A stretch of 64,000 bases of DNA from assembly GCA_963930645.1 (NCBI GenBank), contig OZ005656.1, positions 272,349,695 through 272,413,694 on the forward strand, written 5' to 3'. A model generated the notes under the pieces. That model saw only the letters and a program-made list of their open reading frames with translations. It made no database searches and was not told the DNA's origin. Shown piece after piece: positions 34,606 through 45,788 of this stretch (the stretch's first letter is position 1; every line of letters starts with the position of its first letter). A program made the position numbers and the translations under genes. Source of the DNA: Salticus scenicus (Eukaryota > Arthropoda > Arachnida > Araneae > Salticidae).

Positions 34606-34619
34606 GTAGGTGTCCAGTG

Positions 34620-34651
<32 letters not shown>

Positions 34652-34862
34652 GGGGGGGGGGGGGTTACATGCTTGACAGTGATTGCTGCGAAAACGAGTT
34701 TCGTGCGTTTTCAGATTCATGCACAGCAAGGGAGGGGTGTCTAGTGATGTTTTTTTTGGTTTTAACATGCGTGATAGTGATTGCCGCGGAACAGAGTTTC
34801 GTGCGTTTTCAGATTCATGCACAGCGGTGTAGGGGTGTCCAATGATGTTTTTTAGTTTTAAT
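34606..34862 (+). repeat. ~125-bp tandem units
   Basis: Two full units and a partial one share GTGTCCAGTGATG, 'gacagtgattgctgcg', GAGTTTCGTGCGTTTTCAG and 'attcatgcacagc'. The first unit has a T run then G run (34625-34662). Confidence 0.8.
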
Positions 34863-34950
34863 CTCTGCCAACAGCATGATTTTTCGTTCTTGTTTTCGCT
34901 TTAGACTCTTCTTAATAACTCAAAAACTGCATATAGAGCTCGGGATCTCT

Positions 34951-34953
<3 letters not shown>

Positions 34954-34993
<40 letters not shown>
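34954..34993. repeat. (TA)n microsatellite
   Basis: About 20 dinucleotide repeats. Confidence 0.95.
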
Positions 34994-34997
<4 letters not shown>

Positions 34998-35924
34998 TTT
35001 ATCATCACTTGTTGGCCTTTTTATCTGTTTGCCTAAGACTATAAATTACACTCATGTAAATTGAACGTCTAATCGTACAATTTCTTAAATCACTTAATAG
35101 TAACTTATTTTTTCCACGTTAGATGGCGCTGGCTCACGTTGTGTCGAAGGTGCCCTAAAGTGAAAACCGTATTGATCTACATTATACTTAAATGTCCATC
35201 TAGAATATTTTTTTATTTGTGATTTAAAGCTTTTAAATTTTAAGAGCAATAATTATCACTTCATGCTTACATTTATTTCAGAAACTATTTCGATTAATCG
35301 ATTCTTTATTTTTAATCATTTCTTTTCAGTTTGTTCGTTTTGGCAACCGCCCGGACTATTATCTCCTTATTCGATTTGGACTTGGTTTACATGAGGCCAT
35401 CACATTTAACGTATTCCAATTTTCATTATGGTTAAGTTACTCTATAAGCTAATTTCCTTTTATCTTTCTATTTTTTATGCAAGATAGAAACTAGTGTTGT
35501 ATATTGCTGAAATAACTATACAATATTCAGAAATCTTGCATTCCATGCTGACAGTACTGCTAGTTTCCTGATGAGATCTGTACTGGGTTTCAGCATTTAT
35601 AACTATTTTTCCTTCATGCATTCCTTTTTATTTCAATAGAATTTTTGATTACTTTCAATTTTTATCTTGTGTTGCATGTATTTACTGGTTTAATAGATTC
35701 TGCAAACTATCTTATAGTTTAAGCTTAAGTGTTATATACGTCATTTTTCTTCTGCGTAAGAACTTTAACATGTTTTTACTTCTCAGTGAATTTTAATTAA
35801 ATGGTAATTGTGATAATAACTTCATACGTAATACATCTCATTTTAAATTTCATTGTTGGTATTTTCATCTTTCTTTCATTTGCTGAGTATTGTAAAGGAA
35901 TTAAGTTATTCATTATATATATAA
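34994..35924. other. AT-rich non-coding DNA
   Basis: No gene recognised. Confidence 0.5.
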
Positions 35925-36620
35925 TGTATAAAGCATGTTTATACGTCTTTTACGTCCTTTCAGTGAAGTTTTGATTCATTCCTACTCAATTTATGCAAAA
36001 AGTCTTCGTTTATACGCCGCTGATATCAGTTATGCGTCTTTTCCACTTTACTAAAATTCGCAAAATTTTTCGACCTGTCATTTTCCATTCTAAATAAGAA
36101 GGATTTTTCCTAGAAAGCATCTTAAATGCAGAAGCACATGAAAAATCAAAGAATACTGAGGAAAGAATCAATTGAATTCACAGTAGAATTTTTAATACTC
36201 ATAGACAAGCAGCAAATCAGACGAATATCAAAGATTTTTAATGTTATTAAATAACTATTTGTATGGATATAAATCGTATTACTATTCAAGATACACAATT
36301 TATATTCAAAATGTGTTCATATAAATCTTTAAAAATGCAATATATGATACATGTAATTAGTACCCAGTCATGCATTAATAGCATGATTTTTTCCCCTTTT
36401 TATAATATATATATATTTTAATTAATTATTGTCCTTAAGAAAGTATAAATGTACATATACTAACTTAAACTTTATTAATTAGTATTTTCATATAAATTTT
36501 GCTTAAGTGTCATTAAATTATCTGTAATCAAAGCATTATTATTATAATTTCGATTATACGTCTTTTCATTTATACGTCCTTTTACGTCAGCCCCTTGAAA
36601 GACGTATAAACGGTGCTTTA

Positions 36621-36625
<5 letters not shown>
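35925..36625. mobile_element. possible pogo-like non-autonomous element
   Basis: Left end TGTATAAAGCATGTTTATACGTC followed by TTTTACGTCC. The right end is the complement of CACAGTAAAGCACCGTTTATACGTC with GGACGTATAAA next to it (36560-36625). The inverted ends share TAAAGCA..GTTTATACGTC over about 20 bp and lie next to TA-rich DNA. Length is about 700 bp. No transposase frame seen. Confidence 0.4.
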
Positions 36626-36651
<26 letters not shown>

Positions 36652-36670
36652 CATACACACACACACACAT
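36620..36670. repeat. (TA)n(CA)n microsatellite
   Basis: Mixed dinucleotide tract directly after the pogo-like right end. Confidence 0.9.
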
Positions 36671-37284
36671 TCTAAAATTCGGAAATGTCTTTTTTCCTCC
36701 ACCTAATTAAACAGTGATGTTTTTTTTCTTCTTTTATAGTTAACACTATTTTTTTTTTTTTTTTTTTTTTTTTTTGGGGGGGGGGGGGGGAGATAAGTTT
36801 TGTACTTTCGAAAGCAGTGTACTAGCTGCAGAAATGGCTTCATTTATAATTTTTTTTCTAATGCTTAATCGAAAAAATTTTCTAATATATTTCATTGTTA
36901 TAAAAAAATTATTATGATACTTTCAAGTTTACATCGTATGATTTAATATTTGACTAAGAATATATATTTTTAATTAGATCTTACTTTAACTGATTAAATT
37001 TGAAGCTCAGCATTACACATGCCGAGGCTATATAAATATCTTATTCATTCTTAAAATTAATTAACTTACTCTAGTACCTGAAGACAAAATCCAATAATCT
37101 TCTAGTTGATGTTGAATTTCACCATTTAAGAAAATGAAATTTTAAACTATAATCTCTGGAAATTCAAAGAATTAAAATCCAAGAAGGAAAAGTAATTATC
37201 ATAGGTCAGGCATTGATTAATATTAAAAAGAAAAATGTTCTTTTTTGAACTTTAAAAAAGCTGATAGTGAAAATGAAATATACT
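36671..37284. other. AT-rich non-coding DNA
   Basis: T run then G run at 36750-36791. No gene recognised. Confidence 0.45.
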
Positions 37285-37480
37285 AAGTGAATCTGCAGAT
37301 CAGAAGCCTCAACATCGTATTTGCATCTCACATTACTCAGCATATTATTTATAATTATTCCATATTATTTAAAATAATTTTATATAAACACCAAGACAAT
37401 ACATATATATATATAATTGATTTTCTGTATAACTATTTACATTTCTGAGGGACCTCTCATCCCCTCAACCGCCTGTTGTA
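37285..37480 (-). mobile_element. Helitron-like 3' end, third type, inverted copy
   Basis: Reverse relative of 28195-28375: minus strand reads 'gttgagg...gatgttgaggc', then GATCTGCAGAT, then CACTTAG|T. Confidence 0.4.
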
Positions 37481-37827
37481 TTTTTAAACCTGAAAACAAA
37501 CGTTGAATTAAAAAAAAGGAAATGATTCTTGAGAATATGGCTTATTTAATATAAAATTTGCCTTTTGTTTACTTTACAGTTCAGCAATCAAAGTCTCAAA
37601 TAATTAAGAGGAGGATACTTCCTGCCCCCCCCCATGTACATTAAAAAATACGGAAATTATTCTTTAAATTCGAAACCATTGGTTCGTTTGGAAATGTAAA
37701 ATATATGCGATGTACATAGGTTATGAAACACTGCAATATTTTGAGTACAGATGACACTTCAGTATAGGATTTTTCCTTTTTATGAATGACTTTAAATATG
37801 ATTTTCACTATGATGATATCTATCTAT

Positions 37828-37889
<62 letters not shown>

Positions 37890-38660
37890 TTGTGTGTGAT
37901 AAATGCATACATTTATTTCACGTGTATTCTGTTTGAATTTTATATTACTGTCACTCTGTAAGCTGTCTACACTTTTTTTTTTTTTTTTTTTTAATCTTGA
38001 AAGAATTTATTTAAAGTCATTTCAGTTATAAATATTTAATTGAAACTACTATTTTTTAATTTGCAATTGAAATTCAAGGGATATCGCGACATTGCAATCG
38101 TTTACACATTAAGAATTTAAAAGAATTTTCGTTAGGTAATTACATGATTCATTATTATTAAAAATTCCTTCTTCCAGAATGTTCTAAATGTTTTCATAAA
38201 GATTTAATTAGCAGAAATTTACAGAATCATTGGAAATACATAAGTTTTCCTATTTACTTAACAAGGTACTTTTGTCTTGAGATACTAACATTTATCGGGA
38301 GTTTATGTGAAAATCTTTTGAATTGAGCGCGGAATTCTTTCGAGAAGTGTTCTTTGGGATAGTCATAACGCTTTTAGTTTTCATTAAATAATTTCATTTA
38401 TTTAAAATATCTAGAGGTTTAACGACTGTTATAGATATTTCTAGTATTTCTGCTGTCTTCTTTTCAGTAATGATAATCACAAAGCGTATGTAAGAAGAAC
38501 GAAATTTAATAAAAATATATCTTCGGAACACTCGTCATACTAAAATGCTATCAAAAAGATATTGTTTTTAAACATGAAACGCTTCGCTTTATAAACAGTG
38601 AAGTGTAAAGCTGCCATCACGTTTCAACTTAGAAAGTTTCAATGATTTAGCAATGAATTT
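37481..38660. other. AT-rich non-coding DNA
   Basis: (TA)n then (TG)n at 37834-37898, T run at 37973-37992. No gene recognised. Confidence 0.5.
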
Positions 38661-39299
38661 GGAAACTTCAGTTAAAATTTCTAAAAATCAAGCTTACAGA
38701 TGAAATTTGTGATTATTTCAAAGCGAAATTGATTCCTTTGTCCCACTTATCATTAATTGGAATCTCGAATGTGGAATTTCAAGTTATGTTAAAGAATTAA
38801 ATACTTTACAAATTAGAGATTTAAACTAATAAAATAAATACGAATTATTATAGAATGTGAATTAATAGAAATCGTAATTAGTTTTAAACTATTAATTTGA
38901 GATAAACTGTTTCACGTAATTTTTTAATCAATAGTTAGGGTTATACAAATATTTGGTGAAAAATGTATTAAATACAAGATACATAATCGTTTAAAAAACT
39001 GTTGTTTCTGTGTTATTCTATTTTGCACTTGAATGTAAAAAATAATAAATGATTTCGGTTTTCAATTTGAGAAGTTAAAATTTCTAAAAGACAAGCTTAG
39101 GCTGGAATTTACGAATATTTCAAAGAGCAAAGTTAATTCCTCAAAATTGCCAATAAACATGAATTAACTGAAATCTCTCACAAAGAATTTCAAGTTGTCA
39201 CACTGTTAATATTTAAATAACCTGAAAGGGATTGATTTATTACATTTATTAATAGAAATTTTAATTAGATTTAATCAATAACATCAAACATTCTGGATA
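38661..39299 (+). repeat. degenerate ~410-bp tandem duplication
   Basis: 'aaaatttctaaaa..caagctta.a..tgaaattt..ga.tatttcaaag' at 38670 recurs at 39080, and 'aatagaaat..taattag.tttaa' at 38866 and 39250. The Penelope-like element entered the second unit, and sequence after it (40841-40945) continues the unit. Confidence 0.55.
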
Positions 39300-39510
39300 C
39301 ACATTAAAATCTGAAACAATATACACTAAAAATATATACAATTAAAAACACAAAACATAAATTAAACGTTTCGAGGCTTTTACTGGCTCCTCATCAGTAA
39401 AAACACTAAATGTAAATGCTGAGAATAACAACAGGCATTCTTTAAAAGTACTCAGCGGGTACGCAACATACTCAGTGGGTACTGCGCATGCCTTATTAAG
39501 TGGTGAAAAA
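39300..39510 (-). repeat. Penelope pseudo-LTR, 3' arm with hammerhead-like motif
   Basis: On the minus strand 39397-39368 reads CTGATGAGGAGCC, loop, GCCTC, GAAAC, followed by GTTTAATTT. A GAGG/CCUC stem can close helix II. The core matches the conserved hammerhead nucleotides; the other helices are not obvious. It lies downstream of the coding region in sense, the usual position. Confidence 0.6.
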
Positions 39511-39599
39511 TGTTGATTTGTGTACCAGCCCTCTAGGAAAATTCTTGAATGATAATTTAAACAGTTAGATATGATTATTTTAGTATTGTTAAAAATGAG

Positions 39600-40651
39600 G
39601 TAAATGGTGAGTTTCTATGGCATGCTGTACAATTTTCGAACGTATATCACGTTGTTGAAATTTCTTTTATGTTCAGAATTCGAGTATGAAGAGAACGGCC
39701 AGTTTCACCAATATAAACCGAACTGCATGATTTACAAGGGATATTATAAATAACACCAGTACGGGAAAAGGGGAGATAACTAGTTTAAAATTAGAAAGGA
39801 AATTACGAATCAGAAATTGGGGTTTATAGGAAATAGATATATGAACAGTGCGTAAAACTTTGGCAATAGATTCAGAAATATTTTTATAGTAAGGAATATT
39901 AACGAACTATTTAGGTGATTTAGAGGAATTAATTGCATGATTATCCTTATTAAAGTCATACTCTTTTAATATTCTTTTAAGCTAGCGAGAGGGATAACTA
40001 TTACGCTTTAAGTCCGACAAAATCCTTTTCAATTCTAATTGGAAAAGCTCATCACTACTGCAATATGATTTTGCGCGGTGAAGTAAAGTATGGAAAATCG
40101 TACATTTATGTGAAGAAGAGTTAGCTGAATTAAAATTTAAATACTGGCCTGAAGATACAGATTTCCTATAAACAGAAGTAACAAATTTAGAATAAGTATC
40201 AGCAGGCGAACGCTCAATTAAAATATCTAAGAAAGGGAGTTTATTATCATTTTCTTGCTCTAAAGTGAATTGAATTGATACATTAACGGAATTAGTATAA
40301 TTAAGAATATCAGAAACATGTTGATTATAAGTGATTATAAAAATATCACCCACATAATCTACACCAAAAGTAAATTTTATCATGTAAATCAGAATTAATT
40401 TCATATTCGATAAACTGCATGACTATTTCTGCAATTCTAACTGAAATGGGGGAGCCCATAACAGTGCCATTAATTTGTTGATAGTAAGAATTATTAAAGC
40501 TAAAACAGTTGGAAGTTAAACAAAAAGAAATAAGTTCAATTAAAGTATCTGTATCTAAATAATTGTTGGTATAAATGTTATTGTAAATTTTATGGATAAT
40601 ATTACATACATAAGGGATAGGGATAGATATGAACAGAGTATTTTTCACCAC
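39600..40651 (-). pseudogene. Penelope-type reverse transcriptase plus GIY-YIG, broken
   Basis: The RT part (40651 to about 40000) shows NNSYYQQINGTVMGSPIS and later TLEQENDNKLPFLDILIER, both typical of Penelope RTs. The catalytic YVDD reads YVGD (about 40350), and a frameshift lies just before it (two frames overlap at 40346-40404). The GIY-YIG part at about 39690-39775 reads GVIYNIPCKSCSSVYIGETG, with the CxxC typical of this class. N-terminal RT motifs are missing because of 5' truncation. The changed Asp, the frameshift and the truncation make it inactive. Confidence 0.82.
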
Positions 40652-40840
40652 TTAATGAAGCATGCGCAGTACCCGCTGAGTACTTTGTACTCTCTTTAAG
40701 AATGTCGGTTGTAGTTCTCAGCTTTTGCATTTGATGTTTTTACTGATGAGGAGCCTGTAAGTGTCTCGAAACGTTTAATTTATGTTTTGTGTTTTTAATT
40801 GTATATATTTTTAGTGTATAATGTCTCAGATTTTAATGTG
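40640..40840 (+). repeat. Penelope pseudo-LTR, 5' arm, inverted
   Basis: Inverted copy of 39300-39510. Hammerhead-like core on the plus strand at 40743-40772 (CTGATGAGGAGCC ... CTCGAAAC), antisense to the element's coding direction. Confidence 0.65.
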
Positions 40841-40985
40841 ATTAAATTTTAGTTTAACTATTTGAGACAAAATGATTTTTAAATATTTTAAATTCTAGAT
40901 ACAATGTTTCAGATATTTTTTTATTAACAGTTAGGCCCACGCATAACCGCTGAGATAATTATTAAAAAACAACAACACAAAATAA
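40841..40985. other. continuation of interrupted tandem repeat
   Basis: 'tttgagac.aaa.tg' and 'taacagttagg' match 38900-38940, the part of the repeat after the insertion point of the Penelope-like element. Confidence 0.4.
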
Positions 40986-41340
40986 TCTGGTGCGTCACTC
41001 ACACGACTTTCTCTTTACCTGAAATTCAATACTATGAATACAGGTACGAGATTAGGAGGTAAGATAACGAGTACTGTTATATAAACCTATGTTAAAATAA
41101 TTCAAATTAGGCTTCGGAAGAGTTTTATATCATAATTAGCTCTATATGAGGGGGGTCTACCACCCCCCTCAACCCCCCTGTTTCATTACTACACCTACAT
41201 TTATATTGAATTTAAACCTTTTATTAAAATTAAAAGTTCACTTAAAATTATTCAGACAACTTTCACACGCAACATTCCTTGAAATTTATCAGTCTTGATC
41301 AAACTTTCCCAGCAACAAACTTATATTAACTTAAAAATAC
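40986..41340 (-). mobile_element. Helentron-like family 1, 3' fragment
   Basis: Reverse complement closely matches 20080-20340: the minus-strand end has GGTAAAGAGAAAGTCGTGTGAGTGACGCACCAGATT, and the body has 'gggttgaggg' and 'aagataacgagtactgttatataaacc' (read on plus). The 5' half is not recognisable. Confidence 0.6.
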
Positions 41341-43261
41341 AACTTTTGAATTTCCTAAAACTATTCGTTTTTAAGTTGCATCTAAGAGACGCAGGCAAAG
41401 ATCAATCGTTAGAAACATGACTTCAGCAATCAAGAAGCCTCAAAACGTGTAAATTTACAAAAAACAACAACCGATGAATGGAAAATTTCCTGGAAATGGT
41501 AATATATTACAGTAAAGATCATCCACTAACAACAAAAAAGAATGCTATCTCTTAAATATTTGCATCCCTGTATATTTTTAAGATTATGTACGAAATTAAT
41601 TTTTAATATTTTATTTTGAGGTTGTAAAATGCGAAAATTTTCATTTTTGAGCTAAAAATGAAATCTTGGGAAAAAAAAAAAAAAAAAAAAAAAAAAATCA
41701 ATTTTTAAAAAGCCATAAAATTGTTTAATAGTTGTGAATTTTCGGAAAGTGAAAACGGAATTTAAAAATATGTATTAGTTAAAGAATCACAATGGGGCAA
41801 AACTTCCCCACAGAATAACGTTGGCTTCGGCTTTCGGAGACGATAGGTAGAGAGCCTCCTTAAGTAACTACTAAGTTAAGATGGAGTCTACGTCAACGCA
41901 AACCTCACACAGGAACTAGACTCACGCTTACTTAAAAATTTTAAAAGTAGTTTTTGCATTTGGCTCCGTCTGGGAAATCTGTTCTTAAATATTCTTAGTA
42001 CTGCTTATGTCTTTCAATCAAAAAGAACGAAAATTTTTAAAATTAATTACAAAAAAAGAAAAAAAAAAAAGAAAAAGAAAAAGAAAGAAAAAGAAAAAAG
42101 GGAGGGAATACCGAAAAATGTTGCAGTAAAAAAAAATCTTTGGTTTTATTGCGAAAACAAAGAACGTTAAAGGTTTAACACACACAATATTTATCTTACA
42201 TCATTTTATTTAAATGAAATAATGTCAATGTGATTTAATATTTTATACTTATAGCAATACTTCGTCATTTTTGAGAGTAACGTATGCTAGTTGATACATA
42301 AAAACAAAAATAGTTCATAAAACACTATTTACTCGTAAGGAAATTAAATTTCTCTTGTTGTATTCCTTTTCCAAAGCATTTCTTTTATGATTCTTCGTTT
42401 TTTTTTTCAAAAGATAAGCTCTCTCGACATACTCTTGTTAGAAAAACAGTAGAGTTTGTATGGCGGCAGGTGTTATCTTTTAAAATACACGGCGTATTCA
42501 AAATTTAATAAAGAAAAAATGCGACTCCTTCATGCGTCAAAGTGATAACACTTTATTTTATTTACGTTGCATACATCTTTCTAAATTTAATTCGAAACAC
42601 ATTAAATATCAGCATGCTCCAAAAGAAAATGAGGATGTAGTACGAAGATTTATTTTTTCATACGACGTTAAATTTATCTTGTATGTTTTTCAATTTCACG
42701 TTTCATGTAACACTGTATTCTAAAGGTTTTATTTTTATTTTTTTATATTTAAAATTAGCATTCTGTGCTGGTTTGATTAGAAAGTTATACACTATTAGTG
42801 ATGACAGTTGATATTTGTTTCTTTAAAATATTTTTTTTTTTTTACTTTATTAGAATTCTATCGACATGATTTCATTTTTACGCAATACTAATTCATAATT
42901 TTATGAAGTTGAATTTATAACCAGATCAGTCATAAAATACTATAAAAAAGAAAATTTGTTAATCATTTCAGCCTAATTAAAACGAACGTATTATATATCT
43001 ATTTCAATATTAACAGAAAAGACTTTAAAAAAAAAAAAAAATAACTAGAAAAACTTTCATAATAAGTTCATTTTATTTTTAATTTTATGGAAATGGTGTA
43101 TTTATTAAATTTTTACGTATTAAATCTCTTTTTTACCTCAAATAGGCTTCTGTAGTAAGAGTAGATTTACAGTCAAAGGAAGATGAGTGATATTTCCATT
43201 CATTTCCACTGAGGCGAACCTCAGAGACAAACTTTGTGATTTTCAAAATTTTGAAGCTCTA
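41341..43261. other. AT-rich non-coding DNA
   Basis: A run at 41670-41697, A/G-rich tract at 42051-42100. A 63-codon frame at 42532-42723 has no recognisable domain. No element ends found. Confidence 0.45.
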
Positions 43262-43410
43262 CACTGTCCAAAAAAAAGTCCTGTTTGCTGCCAGACATTT
43301 TCTGTAATTCAGAGAAATACGTTTTATCAACTGGAAAATTACGTTGATAGAACGTAATTTTCTGATTTACAGAAATTTTCTGGTAGCAAACAGGACTTTT
43401 TTTGACAGTG
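43262..43410. mobile_element. palindromic MITE (TA target)
   Basis: 149 bp, almost entirely an inverted repeat: CACTGTCCAAAAAAAAGTCC at the left, and at the right the complement of CACTGTCAAAAAAAGTCC. Both continue with TGTTTGCT(G/A)CCAGA. TA lies on both sides (43260-43261 and 43411-43412). Typical of small Tc1/mariner-derived MITEs. Confidence 0.85.
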
Positions 43411-43465
43411 TATAATGAACAGATGCCGATTTGTGGAACTTTCCATTATATTCTAGCACGGGATT

Positions 43466-44223
43466 AGTAGTAGTCATAAGCGGTTTCTGGAACAAGCGGA
43501 GCTATACTTATAACATTATGCTCCGCCCGGAGTTAAGCGGAGAGACTCTTTACCGGGAGAACAGGTAGGAAATTCGGAGGGGTGTATTTGCACCTAAGGG
43601 CTCGACCAAGACTTTGCTACTCTTAAGCGAGAAAAGTAAATAGAATTCTTATTGTTCGATCCCAATGCAAAATAGGTGTCATAAAGACAGGCTAGAAAAG
43701 AAAGTTATGGAGTAACATTTCTCACCTCGTAAAACGTTTGTTATCATCCATAAAATTTTAAATAGTGAATAAACAAAAGTAACACGATGTTTGAGTATTT
43801 TTTCCCACTTTCGTATATTTATACAATGAACTGTGATATATACGAATTATTTCATGGATTCCTGTGGAAGTACTATAAAATTGCTCTGTTTAAACAATTT
43901 GAATTTATTAAAACGAACTTTAAAGTATTTGAGTAGATTTACCGTAATGTATAAGAATTCTTCTTTCTAAACATGTAAAATATTTATAAGTTTTACACTT
44001 TTAAAAATTTATACGTTTCATAAGACGGCGACTTTTACTGTAAATATCAAGTTAAAACTAAATCAAATAAAAGTAAAGGAGCAGTAGAATTTATTGCACA
44101 CACTAGCATGCGTAACATAACAGCATAAGTTATTTAAAAATAAAATAATTATATTATTAATTAATTAAAAATCTAAATCAAAGCACTTTGACAGAATATT
44201 TTTCTATGTTTTCTTCAGTTTGT
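43466..44223. repeat. left terminal region of Polinton-like element A
   Basis: Terminal 100 bp is GC-richer, with three AAGCGG words (43478, 43494, 43538) and CTCCGCCCGGAG, which can fold. Part of it (AATAAACAAAAGTAACACGATGTTTGAGTATTTTTT, about 43765-43802) resembles the dispersed repeat at 3262 and 8830. The same region starts copy B (51407), ends copy B in reverse (57969) and starts copy C (57972). No gene. Confidence 0.7.
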
Positions 44224-44728
44224 TTTGTATATTTTTTCAGATTTGTTTAATATGTATATTAAATCCTTTTTCGTGAAATGATATAATTGAATAATCGTGC
44301 ATAACCCAATTAAATTGAAATAAATGAATAACTTTTAATAATAGTATGTTATGCAATTTTAAACAATGATAATAATAAACTATAAATTATTGATTTTTCT
44401 TTTCAAATATTAAATCACATCATTTTACGAAAAAAGGATATATTGGAATAAGAATTCTTTTTTTTTTTTTTTTTTCTTTTGTATATTTTTTCAGATTTGT
44501 TTAATATGTATATTAAATCCTTTTTCGTGAAATGATATAATTGAATAATCGTGCATAACCCAATTAAATTGAAATAAATGAAAAACTTTTAATTATGGTA
44601 TGTTATGCAATTTTAAACAATGATAATAAACTATAAAGTATTGATTTTTCTTTTCAAATATTAAATCACATCATTTTACGAAAAAACGATATATTGGAAT
44701 AAGAATTCTTTTTTTTTTTTTTTTTTTT
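44224..44728 (+). repeat. subterminal ~253-bp direct duplication
   Basis: TTTTGTATATTTTTTCAG at 44223 recurs at 44477, and the whole following segment (to GGAATAAGAATTC and a T run) is repeated with few changes. Found in the same form in both arms of B (from about 52162; reverse at 56705-57215) and in C (from about 58720), so the duplication precedes copying. It lies 3' of the PC4 gene and may include its termination region. Confidence 0.85.
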
Positions 44729-44813
44729 GTAAATCAGTTGTGAAAGAAAAACAAATAGATAACATATACTTATCCACATTTATTCATTAATAAATGTTAC
44801 ACTAGATTATTCA

Positions 44814-45788
44814 TTATTTTTCTTTTTCAATATATAACTTCTTTACATTATCGATCGTTAATACAACATCTAAAAATGAAAAGAAATCATCGCTAGAGTC
44901 TTTTAAATTATCGTTATAAAAGTCTTTGGCTAACTGTCGCCAATTCAATTGGTAATATGCCAGTTCAAAATATTTTTCAAATTTTTCTTCATTATTTTGT
45001 GATACACAGTCATGAAAATCCGGTTTAGGATATCCTTCTTTACAACCAAAACAGTGGAATATTTCATTTATTTTTTCGGATAATATATCGCACAAACACT
45101 TAGATAAAGACAATGTTAAGTTTGCAAAATCATGTTTGTCATAAAATGTTTCTGAATCCATACCATCCTTTACATCAGAACGCTGAGTATGTTCATGTGA
45201 CACAAAATGAGCCATTGTGTGTGTTATTAAATGTTCTTTCAGTTTCTGGTTTATTTGGGGGAAGTAATCACGCATCTTATTCATTTCACGTTCAGTTAGT
45301 ATAATGCTATCAGTAAGAAACTGAAAGCTTAGGTTTTTGCGCTGAAACATTCTTTGAAATATAAAAATGAAGTCGTCATCTTTTTTTTCTCGTGATACAC
45401 ACAAATCTTTATCGATTACAAGAAAATTATCAATGAAATTGTATGATTTAGCTTGAAAAGTATGCCACACCAAAGGAGGTATGGAAACACCATTTTTAGT
45501 GGGATGTAGAAATCCTTCAGCATCTTCATCATATTTCCGAATGTGCACACGAGTATATCCCATGAAGAAGTTTACACAAACTAGATTATTATTTCCAAGG
45601 TGAAACATACTAGGAGGTAAAGACTCCAAACAATATATAGGAGAACCGGTATCATCAAATTTTATTTTTTTAGCTGCAGCTCTTTTTATTTCCTCTTGAA
45701 GTTCAAACTGGGCTTTTAAATCCTGAGCAAGCTTCTTACGCATTCTTGATTCCAAATTACAAATGTCACTAGATAAACGCTTCATCAT
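44814..45788 (-). CDS. PC4-domain protein, Polinton-like element A
   Basis: 324 codons. Residues 1-42 are charged and helix-prone, probably coiled coil. Residues about 63-113 match the PC4 (p15) coactivator C-terminal domain (LGNNNLVCVNFFMGYTRVHI, then RKYDEDAEGFL, then GVSIPPLVWHTF), which binds single-stranded DNA as a dimer. A Cys246-x2-Cys249-x9-His259-x-Cys261 cluster could bind zinc. In the element it could cover single strands exposed during protein-primed replication or act in transcription; that is inference. It starts at the first ATG of an ATGATG pair. The same protein occurs in both arms of B and in C. Same strand as the 178-codon gene, 305 bp downstream of it. Confidence 0.8.
   Translation of the reverse strand: MMKRLSSDICNLESRMRKKLAQDLKAQFELQEEIKRAAAKKIKFDDTGSPIYCLESLPPSMFHLGNNNLVCVNFFMGYTRVHIRKYDEDAEGFLHPTKNGVSIPPLVWHTFQAKSYNFIDNFLVIDKDLCVSREKKDDDFIFIFQRMFQRKNLSFQFLTDSIILTEREMNKMRDYFPQINQKLKEHLITHTMAHFVSHEHTQRSDVKDGMDSETFYDKHDFANLTLSLSKCLCDILSEKINEIFHCFGCKEGYPKPDFHDCVSQNNEEKFEKYFELAYYQLNWRQLAKDFYNDNLKDSSDDFFSFLDVVLTIDNVKKLYIEKEK

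Larger units (their letters stand above)
39300..40840 (-). mobile_element. Penelope-like retroelement, 5'-truncated, inverted terminal repeats
   Basis: The arms at 39300-39510 and 40640-40840 are inverted copies, starting ACATTAAAATCTGA. Between them on the minus strand are the end of a Penelope-type reverse transcriptase and a GIY-YIG endonuclease. Each arm carries a hammerhead-like core (CTGATGAG ... CGAAAC). Penelope-like elements are known for such pseudo-LTRs, which may be inverted, and for hammerhead ribozymes. It interrupts the repeat described at 38661-39299. Confidence 0.85.

Noticed and set aside
42532..42723. 63-codon frame
   Set aside because: No recognisable motif, AT-rich surroundings and chance-length frame.
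45113..45304. 63-codon frame antisense to the PC4 gene (and its copies)
   Set aside because: Shadow of the PC4 coding sequence.
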